Shown: in pieces, positions 1 through 6,509 of the stretch
Numbering within the stretch: the first letter of the stretch is position 1
Layout of the letters: each line of letters opens with the position of its first letter
IMG/VR virus record: IMGVR_UViG_3300001783_000060
Span: 1-44,659 of that record
Length of the DNA: 44,659 nucleotides
Origin: a virus
Strand: one strand, 5' to 3'
The notes under the pieces: generated by a model
What the model was told of the DNA's origin: nothing
Database searches by the model: none
The model's input: only the letters and a program-made list of their open reading frames with translations
Position numbers and translations under genes: made by a program

Positions 1-22
1 CTCTACTCTGGCTCCAGCGCAT

Positions 23-517
23 TTACTTGATACTCGCCACCATCCTGACCCACACCTGCAGCGCCCTCAGTTGCTCGGCATTCTCGTGGCAGGTCTGGTA
101 GTTGGCGGCAACGGTTCCGGCGACGGCAGAGAGCGCAATGCCTGCGGCGGCCGCATCAGCATCTCGGGCGGACTCGGGCAACTCACCGGTGGCGGCAGCG
201 TCGTGCAGGCGCACAAAGCCACGGTTGATAGTGCAAGCAGCATCAGCTTGAACGGGCACATAGACGGGAACCTCCTTGATGATGGTGTCGCCCTTCTCGC
301 GGACGATGCGGACGCGATCGACGTACTGCGTAACGACCTTGACGGTGGCTTGCGCCTGCCGCTCGCGGACGGCGGCGGCTTGCAGGGTTTGTTGCTGGAT
401 GGCGGCATCCCATTGCGCTTGAACGTGGCTCGCACCCTTGATCCAGCCGAATCCGATCAGTGCAGCGGCGAGCAGGACAAGGGCCAGCCAGCGGTACGGC
501 CACGAGATCAGGCTCAT
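23..517 (-). CDS. Rz: Rz-like i-spanin (inner-membrane spanin subunit)
   Basis: 164 aa. Residues about 10-27 form one N-terminal membrane segment (WLALVLLAAALIGFGW), followed by a charged, helical periplasmic domain rich in Q, A, E and R. This is the i-spanin layout: anchored in the inner membrane, it pairs with an outer-membrane lipoprotein to fuse the membranes at the end of lysis. The ATG at 517 overlaps the lysozyme stop by 4 nt, so the two are translationally coupled. The upstream in-frame extension to 577 lies inside the lysozyme gene and was rejected. An Rz1 lipoprotein gene is embedded in another frame at 67-261. It is the last gene of the leftward late operon inside the window. Function rests on architecture and position, not on sequence matching. 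Confidence 0.85.
   Translation of the reverse strand: MSLISWPYRWLALVLLAAALIGFGWIKGASHVQAQWDAAIQQQTLQAAAVRERQAQATVKVVTQYVDRVRIVREKGDTIIKEVPVYVPVQADAACTINRGFVRLHDAAATGELPESARDADAAAAGIALSAVAGTVAANYQTCHENAEQLRALQVWVRMVASIK
67..261 (-). CDS. Rz1: Rz1-like o-spanin lipoprotein, embedded in Rz
   Basis: 64 aa, read in a different frame entirely inside Rz. The N-terminus MCPFKLMLLALSTVALCAC is a short lipoprotein signal ending in the lipobox L-C-A-C. The mature protein would start CTTLPPP and is very proline-rich (PPPVSCPSPP and later PPTT), as in lambda Rz1. A strong AAGGAGG lies 9 nt before the ATG at 261, which decides this start; a second in-frame ATG at 243 is possible. The protein would be lipidated, sorted to the outer membrane and bound to Rz across the periplasm. 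Embedded Rz1 genes are known for lambda-type phages and are commonly missed by gene callers. I am confident because signal, lipobox, proline content, ribosome site and location all agree. Confidence 0.85.
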   Translation of the reverse strand: MCPFKLMLLALSTVALCACTTLPPPVSCPSPPEMLMRPPQALRSLPSPEPLPPTTRPATRMPSN

Positions 518-1014
518 GGCGCTTCCCCGATGCACTGGCGGTACTCGGCCTCGCGCCGTGTGGCCAGCCCGCCGCACAGGCGCGCATTGGCAGGCAGCGC
601 GCAGTCCTTGCGCTGGAAGAAGCGCCAGCGCAGCAGCTCGGCACAGGCTCCGGCGTAGTCCTCGGCGTTGAGTTTCCTGACCAGCGTGGACTGGCAGAAC
701 GCGCGGCTGCCGACGTTGTAGGAGAAGCTCACCAGCGCGTCATACTCGTGCTGGGCCAGCGGCACGGTCACGCACGTTTTCAATGCGCCCTCGAACTGCT
801 GCACATCGGTGAGCGCCCGAGCCAGCGCCTTCGGCGGCGTGGTGGTGTCACCCAGCTTCACCCCAGTGGTGGTGCCAAAACCAATGGTCGGCACATCGCC
901 CTTGACCGGGATCACTGCGCGATCGGTGTAGCCCTCGTGCAGCACGATGCCGACCAGGGCGGCGGCGGACAGCGCCAGCGCAGCCACGGTGCGTCTTTGC
1001 GGTGGCCGGATCAT
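514..1014 (-). CDS. Phage lysozyme (GH24-like, SAR-type endolysin)
   Basis: 166 aa. A weakly hydrophobic N-terminal segment at residues 10-25 (VAALALSAAALVGIVL) looks like a signal-arrest-release anchor. It is followed by HEGYTDR with the likely catalytic E27, then GDVPTIGFGTT (D40, T43), the family's Glu-Asp-Thr region. The second half contains the usual YDALVSFSYNVG segment. The protein cleaves peptidoglycan from the periplasmic side once the inner membrane is depolarised. Spacing between the acid and the Thr is one residue longer than in T4 lysozyme, a variant I associate with phage lysozymes of the RrrD type. It overlaps the upstream small membrane-protein gene and the downstream Rz gene by 4 nt each, forming a tight lysis cassette. 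Confidence 0.9.
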   Translation of the reverse strand: MIRPPQRRTVAALALSAAALVGIVLHEGYTDRAVIPVKGDVPTIGFGTTTGVKLGDTTTPPKALARALTDVQQFEGALKTCVTVPLAQHEYDALVSFSYNVGSRAFCQSTLVRKLNAEDYAGACAELLRWRFFQRKDCALPANARLCGGLATRREAEYRQCIGEAP

Positions 1015-1232
1015 CGGTGCATCTCCGGTTGCGCCACGATGCGGGCCACGGTCGCGCCGATGCTGGCGGCGAAGGCCAGCAGCACGAATGCGCCACGCGG
1101 CAGCACGTCGCCAAACAGCGGCACCACCACTTCCGCCGCCGTGAAAGTCGCGGCCAGCAGCGAGAAGCGGATGCTCCAGGCACGACGCAGCACGCGCCGC
1201 CAGTCGTCCAGCAGCCAGAGCTTGGGATTCAT
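1011..1232 (-). CDS. Small two-TM membrane protein, holin candidate
   Basis: 73 aa, starting MNPKLWLLDDWRRVLRRAW. Two hydrophobic stretches follow (SIRFSLLAATFTAAEVVVPL and GAFVLLAFAASIGATVARIV) separated by a short loop. Size, two predicted membrane helices, the charged N-terminus and its place immediately before the lysozyme (4-nt overlap) fit a holin or pinholin that sets the time of lysis. I do not recognise a named family with certainty. The start at 1232 overlaps the stop of the preceding gene as ATGA; the longer open frame to 1424 lies inside that gene and was rejected. The protein encoded just upstream also ends in a membrane segment, so either could be the holin and the other its partner. 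Confidence 0.65.
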   Translation of the reverse strand: MNPKLWLLDDWRRVLRRAWSIRFSLLAATFTAAEVVVPLFGDVLPRGAFVLLAFAASIGATVARIVAQPEMHR

Positions 1233-1537
1233 TGCGCGCCTCCCATCAGCTTCAACTTGATGGCAGCGCCGACCAGCAGCGCGGCCAGGATGCAGGTGGT
1301 GATGACCTTCACCGTGGTCTGCCATGCCGTGCGACGGGCATCGCGCCACGCTTCCAGCAGGTCGCGCAGCTCGCGGATGTCCTTCGCGGCACTGCCGTTT
1401 TCTAGGCCGAGATGGGCGAGGCAACGCTCGGCTCCGCGTTCGGCGGCACGGTCGAGCAGATCGTCGAAATCCTCCTTGCGCAGAAGCAGCATGTTCTCCA
1501 CGAGGGCGGCGGGCGCTTGTTGTTCGGGTTCGGTCAT
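1229..1537 (-). CDS. DUF6127-like protein with C-terminal TM segment, lysis-linked
   Basis: 102 aa. The acidic N-terminal two-thirds is helical (LLRKEDFDDLLDRAAERGAE, then LRDLLEAWRDARR) and the C-terminal third is a single hydrophobic segment (VITTCILAALLVGAAIKLKL). The central pattern of a Gly-Leu turn followed by an acidic repeat and WRDARR resembles the DUF6127 family of phage and prophage proteins; that assignment is from memory and moderate. It heads the lysis cassette and overlaps the holin candidate by 4 nt, so a regulatory or antiholin role is plausible but unproven. The start at 1537 is the only ATG with a purine-rich site upstream (TGGAGACC). Confidence 0.65.
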   Translation of the reverse strand: MTEPEQQAPAALVENMLLLRKEDFDDLLDRAAERGAERCLAHLGLENGSAAKDIRELRDLLEAWRDARRTAWQTTVKVITTCILAALLVGAAIKLKLMGGAQ

Positions 1538-1557
1538 TGCAGGTCTCCAGAAATGCA

Positions 1558-1580
1558 GAACCCGCCTCGTGGGCGGGTTC
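1558..1580 (-). terminator. GC-rich hairpin between tail and lysis genes
   Basis: A perfect 9-bp inverted repeat (GAACCCGCC / GGCGGGTTC, 5-nt loop) lies between the 73-aa tail gene and the lysis cassette. No T-run follows it on the minus strand (TGCATTTC), so it is at best a weak or partial terminator. It may instead be an mRNA-stabilising or processing stem that alters the tail/lysis transcript ratio. Confidence 0.4.
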
Positions 1581-1604
1581 AGGGGTTGATCGGAAAGTTG
1601 GATT

Positions 1605-1826
1605 TCAGATTTCGATGATTTCCAGCGTCAGGCTGGGCGCGACGCCCTCGATGACGTCATCGCGCACGAACACCTTCTGGCCGATGGCGGCGCTGCCACG
1701 TGCGCGGATCAGACCCCCACCGGGTAAGGCGACGGTCACCACGCCTGCGCCGACGCTCACCACCGTGCCAGCCTGCAGCGGCGGGTCGGGTATGAGCTGG
1801 CGGAACTGTTCGTAGAGGTTATGCAT
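1605..1826 (-). CDS. Small tail-region protein of unknown function
   Basis: 73 aa, starting MHNLYEQFRQLIPDPPLQAG. After a short helical start, the rest reads as small beta strands (GTVVSVGAGVVTVALPGGGLIRARG, then GQKVFVRDDVIEG), resembling an OB or SH3-like barrel such as those in phage baseplate spike bases. I do not recognise the family. The start at 1826 sits 7 nt inside the previous gene's end, implying coupled translation; the longer frame to 1937 lies in that gene. It is the last tail gene before the lysis hairpin. A structural role at the tail tip is inferred from the location only. Confidence 0.6.
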   Translation of the reverse strand: MHNLYEQFRQLIPDPPLQAGTVVSVGAGVVTVALPGGGLIRARGSAAIGQKVFVRDDVIEGVAPSLTLEIIEI

Positions 1827-3786
1827 GGCTCTGCACCCCCAAGGTCTGCCAGACCTCCGGCATCCCGGCCTCGATCTGCGTCGAGCGCACCAGCCCAAGC
1901 CGGGCGCTGTTGCCGTCCTGGTACTCGACGAATGCACCCGGCTGGATGATTCCGGTCTCGGCCAGCACCGGCAGGCGCAGGCTCACCTCGATCTGTTGGC
2001 CGGTATCGGCCAGTACAGCGATGCCGCGTTGGCGCGCTGCAGCGGCCTCCGTGATCAGCGCATCGACCACCATCGGGGCCAGAACATCTCCGGCAGTCCC
2101 GGCTCGGGTCACCTGGCCGAGCACGCCGACGTCTTGCCCTGACACGAACACGCGGTTGTACGCGGGCTTCTCCACCCAGCGCAGCGACTCGCGGGCCACG
2201 GCATCGACGGGCAGCACGAAGTCGGGCGTGACGGTGCCCCAGTCCCACGGCGCGGCCGGATAGCGGTGGCGCACACGGATGCTCTGGTCGGACGGATTCG
2301 GGATCAGGTAGCCCCCGGCGGCGCTGGCGATGGCGACCAGCGCTTCCATCCACGTACCCTGCTGTGTGAACACCCCAGCCGGAACGTTCCAGTCCGTCAG
2401 GCCCCAATCGATGTTCCAGCCCAGCGGGATGCCGTTGAGCGTCAGCACGTCGTCCATCAACTGCCGAGCCGTGCGCGCCTGCGGTTGCTGGAAGCTCATC
2501 ACCGGCGCGTAGGGAGCAGCCAGCACGGCGTTGCGTCCACGGCCCGAGATGCGGATGCTTGCGTCGCCAAACAACCGCTCGCGGCTGATGCTCTCGGCCA
2601 GCACGCGGAAGGCCGTGCCGTTGACGCTGGCCACCAGTTCGACCGGGCCGCCGTTGCTGCCGGGCGCGACGAGGCTTTCTGCAGCGGCGGGGAGCAGTGC
2701 CTCGAAGCCCCAGGTCCAGGACGCGGCGTCGAGCGACAGCGAGAGATTGAACACCGGCACGGGCAATCCATCGGGAAGCCGGTGCAGGGTCGCGTTGTTG
2801 ATCACGAAATAGACCCTCCGAACGGGAACGACCACCGGCTCGCCATCGGGCGGGTCGGTGTGGTTTTCGCAGAAGAACAGCAGATGGGCACTGGCAGGAG
2901 CCAGCGCAGCGAACAGCAGGTGGCCGCTCGGCGTGTAGCAACGCGGCGGCTCGGGCGGCTCGGGGATCACCCACACGCTGATGCCGGGTGGTGGCCGCAT
3001 CGCTTCCTGGTACCGCCCGCGCCAGCCCACCGGTCGGCGGCTTGCGCTCTGGAAGTCCGTGCCCTGGCGCTGCGTCAGCGCTCGGGCGCTTTGCCAGAGG
3101 ACGAGCCGACCGGCGCGCTTGCTACGGTCACCGTCCTGATGCGCGAAGCGCGTGGCGTCGCGCAAACGGGTGGCGTTCTGGAACACGCCCATCCGAATCG
3201 GCGCGATGGGCGCCGCGTTCTCGTGGGTGAACCCGGTTGCACCGTACAAGCGCTTCGCCTGCTGCTGGCCGGTGCGCCGCAGCAGCGGCGCGGCCACCAA
3301 GACCGGCGGCAACCGGTGCGCGATGCCGTGCACCGACACAGCCCCCCGCTGCCACGCCGCACCCCAGCCTGCGGGCTTGGCCGTCGCATCCTGCTGGCGC
3401 TGCGCTGCGCCGCCCTCGTGCTGCACGGCCTGCTGCCACTCGTGCGCCGTTTGGCCGATCGTCGGTCGCTGGGTGCGCGAGGCGTAGCGCACCTCGCCGG
3501 TGAACGCCACGCCGGGCAGGCTGGCCACGCCGACATTGAGCGGCACGCTCGGGCGCAGGATGAGCGTGCTGACTGTCAGGCCCGGCAGCTCGGCCAACAC
3601 CTCCAGCCGTGCGGGCGGGATGAAGGCGACGCTGGCCACCGGAAGCGGCAGCGTGGCCTGCACCACCACATCGTTGCGCGGCGGCACGTAGTCCGCGCCG
3701 AAGATCAGATCGGCGGCGGTGGCGGCGGCGGCGGCGGCGGGTCGGTCGTACAGCAGGTCGACGTTCTGCCCAGAGTGCGCAGGCAT
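1819..3786 (-). CDS. Tail-tip/hub-like structural protein, unrecognised
   Basis: 655 aa. The N-terminus carries an alanine run (residues about 16-24) coded by a GCC/GGC triplet tract, then mixed beta-rich sequence and a QQ/RR-rich linker (about 120-240). The second half is more conserved in look: RVYFVINNATLHRLPDG, GFEALLPAAAESL, ARTARQLMDDVLTLNGIPLGW, then a receptor- or hub-like section (WDWGTVTPDFVLPVDAVARESLRWVEKPAYNRVFVSG) and VFVEYQDGN-type barrel strands. The PLGWNIDWGL...DWNVPAG part and the later VxxPAYNRV pattern are reminiscent of phage tail hub proteins (gp27/gpD-like folds), but I cannot name a family. It lies among tail genes after the tape measure, with its stop overlapping the next small gene. 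Confidence 0.7.
   Translation of the reverse strand: MPAHSGQNVDLLYDRPAAAAAATAADLIFGADYVPPRNDVVVQATLPLPVASVAFIPPARLEVLAELPGLTVSTLILRPSVPLNVGVASLPGVAFTGEVRYASRTQRPTIGQTAHEWQQAVQHEGGAAQRQQDATAKPAGWGAAWQRGAVSVHGIAHRLPPVLVAAPLLRRTGQQQAKRLYGATGFTHENAAPIAPIRMGVFQNATRLRDATRFAHQDGDRSKRAGRLVLWQSARALTQRQGTDFQSASRRPVGWRGRYQEAMRPPPGISVWVIPEPPEPPRCYTPSGHLLFAALAPASAHLLFFCENHTDPPDGEPVVVPVRRVYFVINNATLHRLPDGLPVPVFNLSLSLDAASWTWGFEALLPAAAESLVAPGSNGGPVELVASVNGTAFRVLAESISRERLFGDASIRISGRGRNAVLAAPYAPVMSFQQPQARTARQLMDDVLTLNGIPLGWNIDWGLTDWNVPAGVFTQQGTWMEALVAIASAAGGYLIPNPSDQSIRVRHRYPAAPWDWGTVTPDFVLPVDAVARESLRWVEKPAYNRVFVSGQDVGVLGQVTRAGTAGDVLAPMVVDALITEAAAARQRGIAVLADTGQQIEVSLRLPVLAETGIIQPGAFVEYQDGNSARLGLVRSTQIEAGMPEVWQTLGVQSHA
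3717..3740 (-). repeat. GGC/GCC triplet run coding poly-alanine
   Basis: A near-pure GGC tract on the plus strand (one GGT interruption) encodes an alanine run near residue 20 of the 655-aa tail protein. It keeps the frame open and is a possible slippage-prone low-complexity linker. Confidence 0.7.
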
Positions 3787-3803
3787 CGTTCACCCCCGAT
3801 CCT

Positions 3804-4199
3804 TCAGCCCAAGATGGCCGATACCATCCGGGCGTCCCCGCCCAAATAGAGGTTGGTGCTGGCGAGCTTCACATCGCCCGCGCCATCGGTGCCGCTGCAA
3901 TCCAGATCGAGTGCCGTCACCTCACTGCCGTTGACCAGCCGCGCCCAGGTGGCGATGCCGGTGGCAGCGATCAGGCCGTCCTCCTGCTGGGTCAGCGTCA
4001 GGAGTCCGCCCGCAATCGTTCCTGCAGGTTTGGTGAGCGCGATCTCCACCAGCATCGCACTGGTGGGCGTCGCCGCCGGATTGGGTGGACGCGTGCCGCC
4101 GTAGATGCGCAGCCGCGCCGGGTTGGTTCCCGCATCGAGGAAGGACAGCGTGCCCGCCAGCCGTGCCTCGTTGTGTTCCTGCGTGATGGCGACGGTCAT
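3804..4199 (-). CDS. Small tail-region structural protein, unrecognised
   Basis: 131 aa, starting MTVAITQEHNEARLAGTLSFLD. It is beta-rich with many Thr, Ala and Gly residues (RLRIYGGTRPPNPAATPTSA, GLLTLTQQEDGLIAATGIATWARLVNG), and no membrane or signal segment is seen. The sequence resembles one domain of a phage tail fibre or baseplate subunit, but I cannot name the family. The ATG overlaps the previous stop (ATGA), so it is coupled to the 331-aa gene before it. It sits in the unusual tail-tip cluster and is probably a virion component. Confidence 0.6.
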   Translation of the reverse strand: MTVAITQEHNEARLAGTLSFLDAGTNPARLRIYGGTRPPNPAATPTSAMLVEIALTKPAGTIAGGLLTLTQQEDGLIAATGIATWARLVNGSEVTALDLDCSGTDGAGDVKLASTNLYLGGDARMVSAILG

Positions 4200-5191
4200 G
4201 GCATCGGCTCCGGCCTGAGGTTGTCCGCGATCACTGCGCGGTACATCTGTCGGTAGTCCGTGCAGATCACCGTGTAGCGCTGTTGAGGGTCGATGCGCTC
4301 GAATCGGTAGGTGCCGTCAGCCTGAGACCACGTGCTCGCCACCAGGACGTGGGTGTTTTCGCTGTAGAGCAGAACTTGGCGAACGAGGGGTTGGTCGGGC
4401 TGCCCCTTCTCCTTGACGGTGCCGGTGATCTGGCCGTTGCCGCCGAAATAGATGTCTCGGCGCGCGCTGGCCACAGCTCGAACCCGGGGCGGGTAGCTGC
4501 CTGGCTGGCTCCACAGTTCAGTGTTCGGGCTGTGCCAGCGGGCCAAGGCAGCGGAATGCACGCCGACCGGCGGTCCCGCGAGCGCGGCACGGCAGGCGGA
4601 TTCGAGCGCGCGCACGTCGGCAAGACTTGCGACACCAGACCACAACCCGGCCGCGAAGAAGCGCTCGCTGCCGCCGATGTTGTATTCGTTGCCGTCGGCG
4701 TAGTAGCCGATGCCGCCCACGCTGTCTGCCACCCACGAGCGCGCGAAAGCCGCGCCCGCCCAGTCGTCGTTGATGTACACGCGGGCACTGGCCGGGCTGA
4801 CGACCAGCGCCATGAACTTGGGCGCGCCCCACGCGGGCCCGCTGCCCACCTGACCGCCACTGCCATTGGCGTACTGGTAGATTGCGCCGTTGGACTCCTG
4901 ATCCAAAAAGTAGCTATTGCTGTCGCCGAGGGTCTTGTAGAACACCAGCCCTCGGCTGACGTGCATCACGAAGCCCGCCAGCACGAAGTCGCCGGACAAG
5001 GACATCGGCGTGGCCAACGGCCAGGGCTTGTCCTGGCCGTACAACCCGTAGAGCGGAAATGGCGTGGCCACACCGCCCTGCACGGTGATGGCATTGCTGC
5101 CGACCTGATCCTGCAGTTGCCCGTTCGCGAAGTGCAGCGCATCCCACGCCGCGACCGGCGTCAACGACGCCACGCTGTCCCACCACGCCAT
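4196..5191 (-). CDS. Tail protein with lectin-like and Cna/CarboxypepD-like domains
   Basis: 331 aa. The first about 210 residues look like a concanavalin/LamG-type beta sandwich (LSGDFVLAGFVMHV, ALVVSPASARVYINDDW, GGIGYYADGN, GGSERFFAAGLWSG with ALESACRAAL). The last about 80 residues have the pattern of a carboxypeptidase-regulatory or Cna-B-like fold (GQITGTVKEKG...VRQVLLYSENTHVLVASTWSQADGTYRFERIDPQQRYTVICTD). Domains of these kinds on phage tails commonly bind host-surface glycans, so an adhesin or receptor-binding role is a reasonable inference. The gene starts 4 nt after the previous stop and overlaps the next gene by 4 nt. Family naming is by pattern only. Confidence 0.65.
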   Translation of the reverse strand: MAWWDSVASLTPVAAWDALHFANGQLQDQVGSNAITVQGGVATPFPLYGLYGQDKPWPLATPMSLSGDFVLAGFVMHVSRGLVFYKTLGDSNSYFLDQESNGAIYQYANGSGGQVGSGPAWGAPKFMALVVSPASARVYINDDWAGAAFARSWVADSVGGIGYYADGNEYNIGGSERFFAAGLWSGVASLADVRALESACRAALAGPPVGVHSAALARWHSPNTELWSQPGSYPPRVRAVASARRDIYFGGNGQITGTVKEKGQPDQPLVRQVLLYSENTHVLVASTWSQADGTYRFERIDPQQRYTVICTDYRQMYRAVIADNLRPEPMP

Positions 5192-5194
5192 GGC

Positions 5195-6463
5195 TTACCT
5201 CCACGGCCCGGTGATATCGAAGGCGATCTGCGCGCCCTCGGTTTCCGAGCTGTACTGAGTCCTGACCAGCAGGAACTTCTTGCCCGCCTGACCGACCACG
5301 TTATCGACGATGGTCTGATCGCTGTAGGGGAGGTACTGCGGCATCCACAGCATCCCCGGCATCAGGCCGCGCATATGCCCCGACTCCTCCCGCACGTAGG
5401 TCGGCAGCAGCCAGAGGCTGTAGTCCGGGCCATTGGGGAACGGCATCGGGCCACGGCCGCAGATCTGCTGGCCATTGTTGGTGTTCAGCGATGTGAGGCC
5501 AAAGCGCACTGGGTGGCCGAGTTGGGTGTGGCTGCGCAGCAGAACCTTGCCCGCGAAGTCGAGCGACGAGGCCATCCCGTATCCGTTGTATTGGCCTGGG
5601 TAGCTGAGGTAGTGGTTGTTGTTGCTCCAGTACAGATCGTCGGCGCACAGCACAGTGGCGTAGTTGTCACCCAGCTTAAAGCTTTCGATATCGCCAAAGC
5701 AGTAGCTGTTGCGCCCGTACCAGCCGTACCCGGCAGCGTTGGAGACGAACAGGAAGAACAACCGGTCGTCGCCTACAAGTACCCAGTTGCGGCCGCCGCC
5801 GCCGCTGTCGCCGTAAGTGTCATAGCCGGTCTGGCGCGCGTGATACCACTTGTGCCAGCCCCACTGGTTGGCCTGTACCTGCTTCCAGTTCTGCGTCGGG
5901 TTGTTCGGATCGAACGGAGCCTGCGCGCCGACGATGGTGTCGATGTCCGTCAGGTCTTCGACGATGCCGACGTTGGCCCATTTGGCCCACGTCGTCGTAT
6001 AGCCCGGCGTCTTGAGGCTGTCGTCGATCAGCAGCAGGTTCTGCGGCGAGGCGGGATTCTTGCTGCGGTACGCCGCCTTGTTCGTGCTCGCGAACGCCTT
6101 CTCCCACCCCAGCGGCGCAACCTTGGCCGACAGGCTGGTGGCGCTGGTCGCGGGCGACACGGGCGTGCCGGTCACTGCGAAGGTGAACGTAGTTGCGGTG
6201 GTAGCGATGACCCGGAACTGCCCGTTGTACGCGGGCTGGTCGGCCCCGGCGATCTCGACTACCTGCTCGGGCCGGTAGGCGTGGCCCGCGCTGATGGTGG
6301 CGGTGGCCAAGCCATCAACACAGGTCAGCGTGTCGATGGCCTTGAGAGCGAAGCCGTTGACAAGGCAGGCGTCGAGCATCGTCACCAGATCGCCCCAGTT
6401 GTTGGCGATCTGGGGCGCGCCGGTCATGCCGCTGCTGAAGTATTTGACGGTCAGGTCGGTCAT
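5195..6463 (-). CDS. Tail protein, possible receptor-binding or baseplate subunit
   Basis: 422 aa, starting MTDLTVKYFSSGMTGAPQI. Residues about 65-115 form a small beta domain often seen in phage virion proteins (QVVEIAGADQPAYNGQFRV...TTFTFAVTGTP). The remainder is very rich in Trp, Tyr, Gly and Asn (NQWGWHKWYHARQTGYDTYGDSGGGG, AAGYGWYGRNSYCFGD, YWSNNNHYLSYPGQYNGYGMASS), which suggests a large aromatic binding surface. I do not recognise the family. A sound ribosome site (CAGGAATTCCT region) lies upstream of the ATG at 6463. It follows the 1202-aa repeat protein after a 46-nt gap and probably assembles with it at the tail tip. Confidence 0.65.
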   Translation of the reverse strand: MTDLTVKYFSSGMTGAPQIANNWGDLVTMLDACLVNGFALKAIDTLTCVDGLATATISAGHAYRPEQVVEIAGADQPAYNGQFRVIATTATTFTFAVTGTPVSPATSATSLSAKVAPLGWEKAFASTNKAAYRSKNPASPQNLLLIDDSLKTPGYTTTWAKWANVGIVEDLTDIDTIVGAQAPFDPNNPTQNWKQVQANQWGWHKWYHARQTGYDTYGDSGGGGRNWVLVGDDRLFFLFVSNAAGYGWYGRNSYCFGDIESFKLGDNYATVLCADDLYWSNNNHYLSYPGQYNGYGMASSLDFAGKVLLRSHTQLGHPVRFGLTSLNTNNGQQICGRGPMPFPNGPDYSLWLLPTYVREESGHMRGLMPGMLWMPQYLPYSDQTIVDNVVGQAGKKFLLVRTQYSSETEGAQIAFDITGPWR

Positions 6464-6509
6464 AGGAATTCCTGCGAGAAGGGTTCAAAGATCAGGGGCA
6501 CCCACACCA

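Noticed and set aside
1558-1580. Hairpin as a strong rho-independent terminator
   Set aside because: No U-tract follows, and the lysis genes downstream must be expressed; recorded only as a weak stem.
2266-3849. Long antisense open frame (527 codons, plus strand)
   Set aside because: Mirrors the 655-aa tail gene; composition is typical of antisense of GC-rich coding DNA.
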